A stretch of DNA of 64,000 nt. Origin: Pseudisothecium myosuroides. Taxonomy: Eukaryota > Streptophyta > Bryopsida > Hypnales > Lembophyllaceae. The position numbers and the translations under genes are program-made. This document shows positions 10,144-21,573 of the stretch, piece by piece (the first letter of the stretch is position 1; the number at the start of each line of letters is the position of its first letter). The stretch is taken from assembly GCA_951799445.1 (NCBI GenBank), contig OX637290.1, positions 1,986,501-2,050,500 on the forward strand. Reading direction: 5' to 3'. Under the pieces are notes generated by a model that saw only the letters and a list, made by a program, of their open reading frames with translations, was not told where the DNA came from and ran no database searches.

Positions 10144-11215
10144 TAAACGTCGTTCCAGCAGGTAAGTGTTACACATTTATGAACCGTCTTTTCATGATGC
10201 CCAGGATCATGGTAATTGCAGCCAGAAGATGTGCAGTGCGTGCTAACAGTGCTAAAAACAGTGCAGATGACACTATGGGCCATTTCGAAATCGCCTCTCT
10301 TCAGTGGTGGTGATCTGCGGTACCTGGATGCCAGAACGCTCGCTCTTCTCACCAATTCCATGCTGCTTGACATGAATTCCCTGTCAACTCACAACCAGGA
10401 GGTGCTGGAGCTCACCGTCATTGTTTTGTTTTTCTCAATTGTATCTAGACAGGCGTGGAGACTTTACTATTGATCTCCTTGAGCATCTGGAAGTCGTCCT
10501 GTCGCCGAAGCGTTTGCAAGTAAGTAGAATTCCTCGGTCGTCTTTTCGGGAAACATGATTATTCTAGCACGGTGACAATGTGCAGCTGCAACTTATAAAC
10601 CAGTCGAGTGATGCACGCGTCTGGGTCGCCCTTGACCCTTCAGGTACATAAATAAGCCCGGGATCAGCAAGGCAAACAGTGGTGTCCATGTCCATTTCCT
10701 TAACAGGGTTCAAATGTCCATGTACTGACCGACTTTCTCAATTTCGATCTAGTCTCACCGAGCTGACAACCACTGAGGCTGGTTCTGTTTTCGATTGAAT
10801 CCTCAGCAATCTCGGACGTCCTGTTTTTGTAGGCAAGGTCCTGTGTGAAAATTGCGTACATCAGAGCCCGAAAGTTTTGGACATCCAAATGCTCAGAACT
10901 CTACAAACTAGAATTGGTCAAAATCTGAGGTTCAAAACGGGCACTGATGCATGGATTTTCTATTTCATTGCAGGAACGTGGTTCGTAGCGTTCTTCAACC
11001 TCGGTTCGTCCTCTCCACAAGAATTAACGATCACTGCCAGCTTCGCCCAGGTGAGCCAAGCGCTTGTGGGTCATTCCAGCGGATCATGCGGCATGAACAC
11101 TTGTGTATGGCAGGATGTGTGGAGTGGGCAACAAATGGGCTTCATAACGGACCCAATGCGGGCACAAGTAGCCTCACACGGTGCCAGGCTTTACTCTGTC
11201 ACGTGCAAATGCTGA
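10144..11215 (+). CDS. GH27 alpha-galactosidase-like gene, 3' part (exons downstream of the PLE)
   Basis: C-terminal half of the same gene. An 18-bp microexon, 10144-10161, has good splice sites and fits the phase left by the exon ending at 3179. The next exon starts at about 10250 or 10262 and encodes QMTLWAISKSPLFSGGDLRY and LLDMNSLSTHNQE, the end of the catalytic domain. Then come 10453-10519, 10586-10643 (SSDARVWVALDPS) and 10974-11215 (TWFVAFFNLG to the TGA), forming the C-terminal beta domain. The last three exons join in phase. The exon ending near 10399 does not: it ends in phase 0, the exon at 10453 needs phase 2, and the gap is only about 50 bp. So this part either carries a second frame disruption or uses a splice I cannot see. 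Confidence 0.78.
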
Positions 11216-11484
11216 ATGACGTACCCTGGGCACCAACAAACTATAGTACTGAATTTATGGTGGGCAGATAAGTCCGTAAGTACGAGGCCTGCATTCCAGC
11301 TTCAAAATCGACGCAGTCACAGTGAGTGGCATATGCTCTTGGTGGCCGACTTGACGAGTTACTATGGAAACATCTCTTTGAAGAAATAGCTGGCCAATTG
11401 CACAGATATTTGAGTGTCATGTTACGACGTACTGAGTGCCAACAAGCTACTGTACTGAAGATGGAAGCATGTCTGGGTTGACAC

Positions 11485-11690
11485 CGTGCCTGTGCCGTTG
11501 CTACAACCAAAATAAAAGTAAAATAATTTTTCTAATTTTTTAGTTCATAGATACTTTGAAATTTAGTATCTTTTCTTCCGTAAGTTGGATCGCCACGCAA
11601 CCAAGCCCGTGCACCCCTCCTTGCTGAGGGAGGGACGCACGGTCTGGGAGATTTCACTGTAACTAACAAACAAACAAATACCCTATTTTA
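11485..11690 (+). repeat. Dispersed repeat family R1, copy 1
   Basis: Starts with GCCGTTGCTACAACC, runs through an AAAATAAAAG stretch and a 'cttccgtaagttgg' segment, and ends in an ACAAACAAACAAA tail. The same order recurs near 12155-12640, 13380-13760 and, inverted, 61690-62215. The tail could mark a retroposon, but I see neither TIRs nor a TSD. Confidence 0.6.
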
Positions 11691-12154
11691 AAGGTATGGA
11701 TGGATAGGATGGCACAAAGGCGAAGTGTAGGTAAGTTAGAACAATCCATTGTGATCAAAAGACTTCATAGTGGACACCTAGGGAATGATCCCATTATGGA
11801 TTTTTTCAATAAATGAGATTTGGACCACAATCAATGCCTTATCTAATGGTCATGGAGTGATTAAGGCATTAGAAACTTTTAATGGAGTGATTAAGGCATT
11901 TGAAACTTTTAACTTTTCAATGTAATTTCATTGTAGGAAGTGACTTTTTTAAGCCTTCCATGGTAGAAATTATTGTGATTGCTTTAGGTGTAGAAGATGA
12001 GCATTATGGATACAAATTTTGTTGGTTTGGGGGCATGATGAGTTGAACACTTCAAAAATTCATAGCAAATTCGTACTTTGTCAAAAAAGGCATGAGGGCA
12101 AACTCCTAATTCTTACTACAATGGATTGTTTTACCTTAATATCTAACTAGTGTA
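11691..12154. other. AT-rich intergenic stretch with a 30-bp tandem duplication
   Basis: No gene seen. A roughly 30-bp unit, GTGATTAAGGCATT plus AAACTTTT, is present twice in tandem at about 11852 and 11882. The rest is unremarkable AT-rich sequence. Confidence 0.5.
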
Positions 12155-12640
12155 CCTTGTGCCATTGCCACAACCAAAATAGAAATAGAAATAATTTTTT
12201 AATTTTTTAATATATAAAAACTTTGAAATTGACTAGTGTGCCTTGTGCCATTGCCACAACCAAAATAAAAGTAAAAATAATTTCTAGTTGTCAATTTATA
12301 AAAACTTTGAAATTTAAAAACTTTCATGCTTTAGGTCCAAATGCCACGAAACAAAGTCTGTGCATTATCCTTGACATAGAGCTTTCCAATGGTACCAAGA
12401 ACGCAACTAAGAACACAACCAAGAAAGCGATCAGAGGACACTCAATCCAAAAGATCTCAATATCTTTCATAGTGTAGGTCCAAACGCCACAAAACAAAAT
12501 TTGTGCACCCTTCCTAACATAGAGTTTTCCAAGTTGTACCAAGAACACGACCAAGGGACACTTGGTATATAGAGCTTTCTAATAGTACCAAGAACGCAAC
12601 CAAAGGATGCTCTATCCAAAGATCTCACCAAGTTTTAAAA
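12155..12640 (+). repeat. Dispersed repeat family R1, two or three partial copies
   Basis: TGCCATTGCCACAACCAAAA occurs at about 12161 and 12245, followed by repeated 'GTACCAAGAACGCAACCAA' segments. This is a cluster of truncated R1 copies in the same orientation. Small reading frames here are by-products of the repeat. Confidence 0.6.
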
Positions 12641-12681
12641 AAAAAATTTGCCAAGGACTAGTCTCTCTAGTTCAATGTATA

Positions 12682-13272
12682 AGGTAGGAGGCTCATAAGT
12701 CGACCATCTAAGCAAAAACAGAGGTCTGTGGAGAGCTGTGGGTGTCAAAACTTTTGCAGACTTTTTCGTGTGGGAGAGAAGTGAGGAAGACGTGCACTGC
12801 GATTTTTTGGAAATTTTCTGAGAGCATATGCATTACTGGTGAATTTTTGTAGTAGAAGGCACGTAGGTCGCTATTTCAGATCTTATTTTACATCCGTAAT
12901 GAAGAACAACATGTCTTAAAAATGAAATACGTGAGTCCTGAAAGCGACAGACTTGGCGCTTTGATGGTTCAGCTTTGTCCTTCAAGGCGTGCTACCTAGT
13001 TGGAAAAACAAACAACACTCGTGTCGCTGTGCAAAACATTGTTCATTCCTGGCATTAATATTTAATGACTCTTGCATTAAAAAAAGATGTGTGTCTTAAA
13101 TCCGCCCATAAGCCCACCACTCCTCACGTCAGCAGTTTCCTATTACCAGGCACTCAGTATGACAAAGTCTTGCCAGGAAAATTCTCTTTCGTTTTCACTC
13201 AGTGCTACGCGGTTTTTGACGCATTCATAGGATCGGTTGAAAATGCCCGGTCGGAGTTCGAGCCTCCTACCT
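12682..13272. mobile_element. TA-flanked TIR element (family A, divergent member)
   Basis: 591 bp starting AGGTAGGAGGCTC and ending GAGCCTCCTACCT, flanked on both sides by TA, the target duplication of Tc1/mariner-type elements. The ends match the ~410-bp family A copies at 40688, 57485 and 59169, but the interior differs. A 117-codon frame from 13065 to 13418 runs out across the right TIR and is not taken as a gene. Confidence 0.75.
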
Positions 13273-13379
13273 TAGTTTCCTTTGCAGTGGAAATTGTCCG
13301 TTTGTTTCAAAAAAAAAAAAAAGATCTCACCAAGTCACGGGAACAAATAAACAAAACAAACAAAACAACCTTAAGGTAT

Positions 13380-13760
13380 AGACTACTCTACCCTATGCCA
13401 TTGCCACAGCCAAAATAAAAATAAAATGATAGTCTTAAAAAATGAAAAAATTGCCGCTAGGGACGTGGTCATCTCATACTTTTTATCAATGGAAATGGTC
13501 ATGTGCTTCAAGAAAAAAGTATTAAAAAAAAAATTGGAAATAAATAAATAAATAAATGTAAGTTTTAATTTTTTTATTCATAAAAAATTCAAAATTCAAT
13601 ATCTTTTCGTCCATGAGTTGGAATGCCTCAAAACAAAGCCTGGGCACCCTGCCTTGCAGTGAGGGCTTTCCCACAGTACCAAGAATGCAACCCGGGGACG
13701 CATTGTCCAAGAATCTCACCATAACAATCAAACCAGCCCCGGGACTAGCCCTTTTTTTAA
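13380..13760 (+). repeat. Dispersed repeat family R1, copy
   Basis: Begins CTATGCCATTGCCACAGCC, contains the 'cgtccatgagttggaatgcc' and 'gtaccaagaatgcaacc' segments, and ends in AATCTCACCATAACAATC. It is the longest R1 copy in this cluster. Confidence 0.6.
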
Positions 13761-14619
13761 GCTTTTTGAGAAAGTGCCAGGATGGCGATCACTTAAAATT
13801 TGGTGGAGCATTGCATTTCTACATTCATCCATCTTTTGGACCAAAAATCACTTTTCTATCAAATTCATACACTTTTTCATCCAAATTTGACAACTTCATC
13901 TACATTTTTTATAGAAATGAAAAAAAATTGGCGAAAAAAGATTACTTTTATCTGGCGAAAAAAAGACATTTATTTTGAAATGGTGAAATCTGGCCATGGT
14001 GCCAAAAAAAAAAGGGCTGAATCAAACAAAAGAAAAGAAATAGCCTCATTTAAGGTATACTGTAGATATAGATTGGAGGTTCACCAGGCTTCACATAATT
14101 AATCTTATTTTTCTGAGAGTTCTGATCCATTAAGCAGTTTGCTGCCTGGACTCGCAGGCGTAACTTCAGAATTGCACTACCTCCTGCAGCAGGAGCAGCC
14201 GCATTTCCTCTCCATATTTCATAATGTGGGGACACAAAGAAACTTGAAACCGGAACGATTTAGTCTGGCTGCGCCTTGAGCTGAGAAAAAGTAGTGCTCG
14301 AGATTCAACTGCACTGTCAACGTACTGATATCGAGGCAAACACAGTATAATTTCGATAACATCTCCTTTCGATCAGGAGTCCATTCAAAAAATTGACGCC
14401 AGAGTAGGCGAAAGAATGTTCATGTCTGTAGAATTACAGAATTCAGAGCCACTTTGTGCAATTTATTTGTGAATCTACACGTCAGCTAGCTCTACATTTG
14501 ATCGACTCTAACAACGGGGACGGGAACATAGATCACTGAGCCAGGCTACCAAAAAATGGTCCTGTCACCTCACTTCTTTGTACTACAAGAATATCCGCTC
14601 GTAGGTAGTGTCATTAAAT
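13761..14619. other. Intergenic region downstream of the germin-like gene
   Basis: AT-rich with several A-runs. The part next to 14620 should hold the 3' UTR and polyadenylation site of the - strand germin-like gene, but I see no single clear signal. No other gene is supported. Confidence 0.4.
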
Positions 14620-15291
14620 TCAGGCCTTGAAGTTGGCTTTGATCTGCTGCACGGTCTTCTCGCTCACCTTGAACGCCTTCTCCAGCACCTCGTCGCTGAT
14701 GGGAGGGGTAGCGCCGAACAAGGCCGCAGCCACTTGCTGCACACCCGGGTTTTGGCTACTCAGCGCCGCCAACGCCACGGCCGGTTTCTTGCCCACATTC
14801 AGCTGGAAGTGCACCAGGGCCTTGGGAAACACAAATACATCGCCCGCGTACAACGTGGTGGCGAACAGCTTGTTGGCCGTGGTCACGAAGCCCACGTACA
14901 GCTCGCCCTGCAGCACCGTCAGGATCTCGGTGGCGCGCGGGTGGGTGTGCGGTGGGTTGAGGCCGCCCTTGGCGAAGTCCAGACGTGCCAAGGAGATGCC
15001 CAGCGTGTTGAGTCCGGGCAGCTGCGCGGCGAAGACGGGCGTGACAGCGAGGCCGGTGGGGTTGTTGGTGTTGCCGGCCTTGTTGAGGCCGTGGAACAGG
15101 AAGTCCGTCACCTTGACGTCGGCGGCGTTCTTGCACACGAGCCCATTGATGGTGATCTTGCTGGTGGCGTCGGCCACGCAGAAGTCCTGGAGCGGGTCGG
15201 GGTCGGCGGCGAGTGTCAGCACTGGCAGCAGAATGAGAACCGTCGCTTGCAGCAGGAGGGCCGCCAACGCCATACGCTTTAGCGTCGCCAT
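14620..15291 (-). CDS. Germin-like protein (secreted cupin)
   Basis: 223-aa, intronless germin-like protein. Residues 1 to about 28 form a hydrophobic signal peptide, so the product goes to the apoplast or cell wall. The mature N-terminus DPDPLQDFCVAD and NGLVCKN supply the conserved disulfide pair (Cys38, Cys53). Cupin box 1, LNPPHTHPRATEI (111-123), gives His115, His117 and Glu122; box 2, DVFVFPKALVHFQLN (151-165), gives His161. All four metal ligands are intact, so manganese binding is expected. Germins form stable hexamers, and members act as superoxide dismutase or oxalate oxidase; which applies here cannot be told from sequence. Length and order are normal for the family. Coding GC is well above the surroundings, and no damage is seen. 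Confidence 0.95.
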   Translation of the reverse strand: MATLKRMALAALLLQATVLILLPVLTLAADPDPLQDFCVADATSKITINGLVCKNAADVKVTDFLFHGLNKAGNTNNPTGLAVTPVFAAQLPGLNTLGISLARLDFAKGGLNPPHTHPRATEILTVLQGELYVGFVTTANKLFATTLYAGDVFVFPKALVHFQLNVGKKPAVALAALSSQNPGVQQVAAALFGATPPISDEVLEKAFKVSEKTVQQIKANFKA

Positions 15292-15523
15292 GATCTTGTC
15301 GCTAGGTGGCTTCGATTAGCCGGCTAGAATCCTCTTCGATTGATCAGAAAAACCAAGCGTATGTGCACAAGAGCACGAAGGAAAATAATCGTTAGTGAAT
15401 CTGCTCGTGTACAGTCGAAACTCGCACTACAGGCAAACGGCGTGAAAGAATTGCACAAGCAGGCTAGAAGGCTTAGATGCTAGAGAAATTGATGAGATGA
15501 GAGTCAAGGTTCGCCGCGCGCCA

Positions 15524-15531
15524 GTTTATAT
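15524..15531 (-). promoter_or_regulatory. TATA box of the germin-like gene
   Basis: On the - strand the sequence is ATATAAAC in a GATATAAACTGG context, 233 bp before the ATG. Transcription would start about 30 bp on, giving a 5' UTR of roughly 200 bp. Confidence 0.6.
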
Positions 15532-15645
15532 CTGTTCTGTAAATCACTCAGGGAAGCCTTTGGTGAGGTGGGTGCGAAGGACACGTTCGATTAACGGATC
15601 CCGGCTTCATTATCGGACACGCAGAAGCGAGGCAGGGCGTTGACA

Positions 15646-15768
15646 ATGGATGCGACTATATCTCAAGATGAGCATCCCAATTGGGCACCTCAATTGCAAG
15701 GGAATCCAGACGCAGTGCAGAAGTGCCTCTCGCGAGTTCAGGATACCGTGTCCCACACACTCCAATGA
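15646..15768 (+). CDS. Possible 40-aa small protein divergent to the germin-like gene
   Basis: A complete 40-codon ORF starting MDATISQDEHPNWAPQ and ending DTVSHTLQ. Its ATG has the favoured context, A at -3 and G at +4. It starts 355 bp upstream of the germin start in the opposite direction, in an unusually GC-rich 300-bp island. The second half (about 21-40) could form an amphipathic helix. I recognise no family. It could instead be part of a spliced gene or part of the promoter region. Confidence 0.3.
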   Translation: MDATISQDEHPNWAPQLQGNPDAVQKCLSRVQDTVSHTLQ

Positions 15769-16696
15769 GGTCGTCGGCGTTGACCTCGTTTCGCCTGACT
15801 GTTCCGAGCGTTCCGGCATACTTGCAGGAGTGGCGTCTTCAGTCTTCACCGAAAGATCGGATTCAACGAGAAGCCATTTCAGAGGTGCAGCCAATTTTAT
15901 TTTTTTGGCGAATTTTCGCCAGAATCTTACCTGATTTTGGCACTGGATTCTTGAACATGAAAACAAATGTTTGGAAAAATGGATGCAATCACCCTCAAAG
16001 AAATACTAAATCCGCCAATACTTGGATGAAAGAGACTAATAATAGATACAGACTGAGTATTATTATTGGTATCTGGAACTTTCACATGTAATGAGGAATT
16101 GAGGATTATGAGGGGCGGCTTCTCGATCACCTTATCTGCTTCCTTACACTAATTTTAGAGTCGGCAAAATAATACGGAGCACTCCAGTTTGTAAAGATGT
16201 GCTCGACACACGCCATGTGCTGATTTCAGTACACGAATGAATGCTTCTGCATGTCAAGTATTACTGGCAAAGTTTTTTGCATGTCAAAATGGGCAACTTC
16301 GGAATTTGGGCCGGAATTTGAACACTCGACGTGCCAAACAGTCCAGAATTTTGAAACTGGTACCGAACTCACAACAACCCGTTTAATATTTTAAGAAATA
16401 CATCTTGCGGCTTCGACAATAGGTGGACATCAAAAATCTGCACAAAATAGTGAAATTTGGTTGCCCCTCACTAATTTCTCAACATTCTACATTGTACAAA
16501 TATTTACTATTTCTCTACAAGAATGCACTACTTTTGAATTAAGGATTGCTGTAATTGGGACTCAGAAACCTCCATGTATACAAATAGAAATATTTGTAGA
16601 AATATTTGTTGACTTTGATGGCTTATAAAGTAATTTTCTTGAAGTAATGCAACCTAATTGTTAAGGCAACCTAATTAATTTCACTATTTTGTGTAG
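15769..16696. other. Intergenic, no gene supported
   Basis: The first 150 bp continue the GC-rich island; the rest is AT-rich single-copy-looking sequence. No splice-linked coding pattern or repeat end is visible. Confidence 0.4.
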
Positions 16697-16700
16697 TTAA

Positions 16701-17430
16701 CCCCTAAATGCCCAAACACCGTTTTTTGGCAACATAGCGATTTAGAACAGCTCACTACGAGTGGAGTTTTTATTTTTTTTCTTTGAAAATTTCACACAAT
16801 ATGTGCCTGAGGAGTAGCTTTAAGGCCCAATAGTTTTCATAACTTTTGACTTCATGGTTAAAACATTATTGCATGATATGTGATTTTCAATGCTTGGCGG
16901 ACAGCTCGAAAAACTTCTTTAAAAATCACTTTAAAAAAAATAAAAAAATTGAAATTGGTTCTTTAGATTTATATCTACGTGGGAAGCTTCAAATCATTCC
17001 ATTTGGATTAACAAGTCAAAAGTTATGAGGAGTTTTAGTTTGCAGGTAGGTATGGAGTCTTTGAAAGCCATACCTACTGGCAAACTAAAACTCCTCATAA
17101 CTTTTGACTCATTAATCCAAATGGAATGATTCAAAGCTTCTCGCGTAGATATAAATCTAAAGAACCAATTTCAAATTTTTATTTTTTTTAAAAGTGATTT
17201 TTAAAGAAGTTTTTGAGCTGCCCAGGTTGCCCACCGAGTAATGAAAATCACATATCATGCAATAACTTCTTAACCATGAAGTCAAAAGTTATGAAAATTG
17301 TTGGGCCTTAAAGCTACTCCTCGGATACATATTGTGTGAAATTTTCAACGGAAAAATATAAAAACTCCACTTGTAGATAGCTGCCCAAAATCACTGTGTT
17401 GCCAAAAAACGCAGTTTTTACATTTAGGGG
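16701..17430. mobile_element. TTAA-flanked foldback element (family T, copy A)
   Basis: 730 bp bounded by TTAA at 16697-16700 and 17431-17434. The ends are CCCCTAAATG and CATTTAGGGG. The two halves are reverse complements along almost their whole length, meeting near 17065, so transcription would give a hairpin with arms of about 360 bp. TTAA targets suggest piggyBac- or Kolobok-type mobilisation. No ORF of its own. Confidence 0.85.
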
Positions 17431-17434
17431 TTAA

Positions 17435-18300
17435 AAAAATAGATAAAAATTATGAAAGATAGGATAGGGTGAAGTTTGGAAGTCAAAAAGGTTAATTTTG
17501 GATGAAAAGTACCATAATTCATCCAACTTTAGTCAAACAGTCTTAAAATCTAAGTAAAATTTAGAATCAAAATCTAAAAGTAGATGTCAATTTGGAATTT
17601 TAAGCTAATAAAAAACGTTGGATGAAGTTTTAGAGGTTGAATTAGAGGCAAAACTTCATTTGCCTGTAAAGTTTGGTAGGAAAGTTCAAATGTAAAGTGT
17701 CTTAATAATTTAGAAAGCATATTTTACACTCCACAGTTTAGAATTACTTAACATCTAAAAATCATGAGTTAAAACTAAAAGTTCAACTTCAAAAGTAAAC
17801 CAAAAAACAGATTTGAATTCAAAAACACTTAAATAATCTTTAGAGAATTTTAGAACCATCTCACACTTAGAAAATAGATTAAAAAAAGATAGAGTACTAA
17901 AAATAAATTTAGTAATTAAAAAGGCTAGATTTGGATGAAAGTTATTCTTCTACTTTGAGTGAAAGGAACCTCAGAATCTAAAAACAATCTAGACCTAAAA
18001 ATCAAAAGTAAAAGTTTATTTGGACCAACAAGTCGGTAGAAATTGATGAGTAGAATGTGTTAGGGTAATTTAAAAGGAAAACTCCATCCACTTATAATTT
18101 TTACCAAAAAATCCAATTATAGAGATTTTGTCATTTTGTAATAGGCTTGAAGTGTTCTAAGACTTAGCTATCTAAAAGTTGAATTTTATTAACATTTATT
18201 TGGAGCAGTTGAGAATTTTGGCCTAAATTAGCCAAAACCATACAAAAACTCTAACTTTTACAATTTGCTTCCATTTTCATTAAAATTTAGATCGCTTAGA
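17435..18300. other. AT-rich quasi-repetitive stretch
   Basis: Irregular repetition of short words such as TTTAGAATC, AAATCTAAAAG and AAGTCAAA, in the style of the low-complexity blocks inside the giant elements at 21574 and 47893. No gene. Confidence 0.45.
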
Positions 18301-18343
18301 GTAAATCATAAGAAAATACATGTTACGGTCACCTTCAAAAAAG

Positions 18344-18400
18344 GGTGACGCTCCCTTGAAGGGGAACTTTGGCGAGGGGAGAACGCGATCCGGGAACTCA
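18344..18400. repeat. Short GC-rich dispersed motif, copy 1
   Basis: GGTGACGCTCCCTTGA followed shortly by GGGGAACTTTGG. The same pair, with a slightly longer gap, recurs at 47551. Nature unknown. Confidence 0.55.
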
Positions 18401-20573
18401 GGAAACTTCAGTGTCCTATGACGAGAACGTTTACTTCGAATATTGCGGCAAATATTGTGGGGGCTTGCTAGAGGTTTGCAATTCTCGCCTGTGGTCAAGT
18501 TGCTAAATTACTTGGTTTGTAGAACTATTGCAAACAACGATGCAATACGTAATCTTTAGTTTTTTTTTACAGGAAAAAACAATGTTGATTTCTTTTCTAC
18601 TATCCATTCAATTCAGGAATGAGACTTTTTTTTTAAACTCTGGAATTTGGATAATCTAAATTCTGAGTTTGAAAGATGAGCCTTGCTTCTCTGGCTCTTG
18701 GATCCACGGCGAAAAATTCTCTGTTTTTGTTTAGAAAAAGAAACAGTTTTGAATTAATTTTTTGCTCATGAGTGAGATTCTAATTCTGGAAGTTGGTCTT
18801 CCTAAACCTAAAGCCTATGGGACAATTGAAATTGTTCTCCACTCTCATCTACAATGCAAACCACGCTTGAGTCATTATAATTCTGCTCGTGGATTTTGGA
18901 GATTCTTCAATTGTTGTTTTTGAGTTGCAAAGGCAAATTTAGGTCAGTGACTTATTTTCAAGACGAGATTCTATCATTGGCATTCATGGTTGGGCTTTTA
19001 GCAGCATCACCTATGTAAGAATTGAGGTTTTCCTTGGAATCCTAATCGTCGTGAACGACTATGGCTTGAACAGTAGCAGGCGAGAGGGTTTTAAAGGAGC
19101 TTGAGGCAACAGAAGCAATCATAATATGATCAATTGCATCAAATATCATTGAGAATCAGGTATATATCTTGAATTGATATGTGCAGGATTTCGATTGTAG
19201 CTCGCACAAGAGTACGTTCCTTTTTGGTGTTGTTAATTCATAATCCTAGGATTTCCTCATGGACACTAGAAGTGCTCTAGAGTGTGTCAAAGAATTTTAG
19301 CAAGCTGAGGATTTCCCCTTTGAAATGGTGTGCTAGAGAATCGGTTAAGTTGATTAGGATTTCTAAACTTGTCGGGAAAGGATTTCTAAGCTTGTCGGAA
19401 AAGGATTTCTAAACTTGTCGGAGATGTGCAAGGATTGCCTCATAAAATAGTGGATGAAGAAATCACTAATTTGGAACTTCTAAGCTAAGCCCTGAGATTT
19501 GAAGAAGCTCTCTGTCTTTGGATTCCATGTTCGGTTGGCATTTCTGTTGTTGGGATAGTAGTTTTGCGTGGATTCTTGAAGGATTTTTGTCATTGCAGCC
19601 TTTCCTGAGGTGATATTGATTATTGCTATGCACCATGTTGTGGTTGCAAGTGAGGCCATGCTGTGGAATTTTCCATTTTAGTATTTCATCAGGGCATCCC
19701 TGTTTGAATCATCAAGATTAATTTGCATTTGTTGTGATGTTGTCAAACTGTTTGGGCATGCATGTTTGGAGAATTTTTTGTTAATAGAGTTGCAATTCAA
19801 TTTTGTTCTAGTTTTGCAAGGTTCAACTCTTTTCTTGCTTAAATGTATTTTGAATAATTCATGCAAATCTATATGTTGTGTGTTGCAAGAAGAAGGGAGC
19901 AAATTTGTGAAAGAAACACTATATAGAAGCCATAGATTGCTACACTGGGGCCATTGCTCAAAATATTTTAGACCCGCTACACAATTTGATGTACTATGCT
20001 AGCATGATTTTTCATTGGTCGTAATGGCTTTGTTTTTGTAGAGTTAAAAGATCATGTATCCTATGGAACAATGTGCTTCTAATATTTGATTCACGTTTTT
20101 TTTTTCATATCACTATGTGCTAAGATTTAAGAAAGGTATGTAGGGCAATAGCAACAATCATAATGTGATCAAATATAGGTTTTTCTAAACTAATATAACA
20201 AAAGTGCTTGTACTACAATATTTGTATGTGGGATGAAAACACAAGAGTTTATGCAAATAACATATTTTCATCTCTATTTATGAGTTTCTTATGAAATCAT
20301 TGAAAGCAAGAGGTTGCAGAGCACTAGAAGTGATTGTAAAAAAAACCATTTCCATTCAAAGTTGAGTGACCATTTAGCCAGTCATGCTTAAGACACTTGC
20401 AAACAAGTCCAACCATAAGTCCTAGATGGATTTATAAATATAATTATGAATGGATTAGCTATTGTTGGTAACAGAGATATTGTAAAAGATGGAACCAAGT
20501 TTAGTAAAATCCATGTAAAATTTTTTAAAAAGCTTGCACGACTAGAATATAGTTTCAAGAAATGGCACGACTA
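18401..20573. other. Intergenic, with a 24-bp tandem triplication
   Basis: No gene supported. At about 19350-19420 a unit GGATTTCTAAACTTGTCGG is present three times in tandem with small changes. The remainder shows no coding pattern. Confidence 0.45.
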
Positions 20574-20848
20574 AGGTAGGTACACCCAAAACCACCACTT
20601 TTTGCTACTGAGCCTATTAACTATTATTAGATTGATTAGATTCTCATATTTTCTTGTTGGAAAGTAAAGGGAGGTTCCAACATACTAGAAAACGTGCCAT
20701 TTGGATAAGTACTATATGCAAAAGTTATTAAGGAACAAAGTTTGGTTCTAAAAATGTTTCTTCCTCATAGATACATAATTGATTTGGAGATGTACACATA
20801 GTATAGATGGCGGTTTAGGGTCAGTGGCACATTTGGGTGTACCTACTT
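20574..20848. mobile_element. TA-flanked MITE with AGGTAGGTACACCC ends
   Basis: 275 bp starting AGGTAGGTACACCCAAA and ending TTTGGGTGTACCTACTT, flanked by TA on both sides. The outer bases resemble family A (AGGTAGG), but the rest of the TIR differs. Tc1/mariner-type by its TSD. Confidence 0.7.
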
Positions 20849-21050
20849 TAATGAAAATCTTTCTCAAACAAAATTGAATTAAACTCATCTTTACATGTCC
20901 ATCTCACAAATGTCCGAAAATCATCTAAATGTCATTTTTTGATCTTGTTGGCAACACTAAAAGTAAGCAAGTTTAATTTGCCTCCTTTCATCAATTTAAA
21001 CTTCACATGTACAAAGCAATTCATTACTTTAATAACGTTTAATCCTATTA

Positions 21051-21573
21051 TTAGTCTTTATTATATTTTACAATACGTTTCACTGGGTTAAAGTCTTCTA
21101 CAGTGAGCTTCCTAGATAATATAACATAATTTTTTTCCGTAACTCTAGATAACAAAACATATAGTAGTCCCGGTGTAAATGTTTCACGAATATCAATAAC
21201 TACTTTTGCGGCAACAATAGCCCCTTGAACTTTATGTCCAATAATGGCATATGCCAGTGCCAACGGAGATAAAGATTTGAAGTATTTCCCTTTATATGTG
21301 TAGTTAAACTTTGTCTTCCTCCTCTCCAATTTCACTTGAATGCCCGATTCCAACATACCAATTGTGATAGTGTCTACAAATCTACCTTCTTTAAAATGAA
21401 TGGCTTCAATTTTATCCATTGCTCCGTTGTTTATTCCTCTTTCAATGTTAATACTGTCCAATACCATAATGAAAGCACCTACAAACGGATTTTTTCAATT
21501 GATTGAATTTGGGTTCATTAATCCAATCACCTAATTCTTCAATATCAAGTGCATTAGAGTCAATGGGAACATC
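21051..21573 (-). pseudogene. PIF1-like helicase, C-terminal fragment
   Basis: Encodes the C-terminal part of an SF1B (PIF1-family) helicase. Visible are the NIERGINNGA segment, a degenerate motif V region LAYAIIGHKVQG (usual form HKSQG) and the motif VI region YVLLSRV. It stops at a TAA at 21051. The frame is shifted by one base in an A6 run (- strand, 21491-21496). The upstream coding sequence is interrupted at 21573/25858 by the giant element. The gene is therefore dead: split, frameshifted and truncated at its N-terminus. Source unclear: a Helitron Rep/helicase, a captured viral helicase or a host PIF1 copy. No Rep domain is visible nearby. Confidence 0.7.

Noticed and set aside
13065..13418. 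117-codon ORF in and beyond the TA element
   Set aside because: It crosses the element's right end and a poly(A) run; no conservation or motif.
14608..15319. Two + strand frames of about 225-230 codons
   Set aside because: Both are antisense shadows of the GC-rich germin-like gene.
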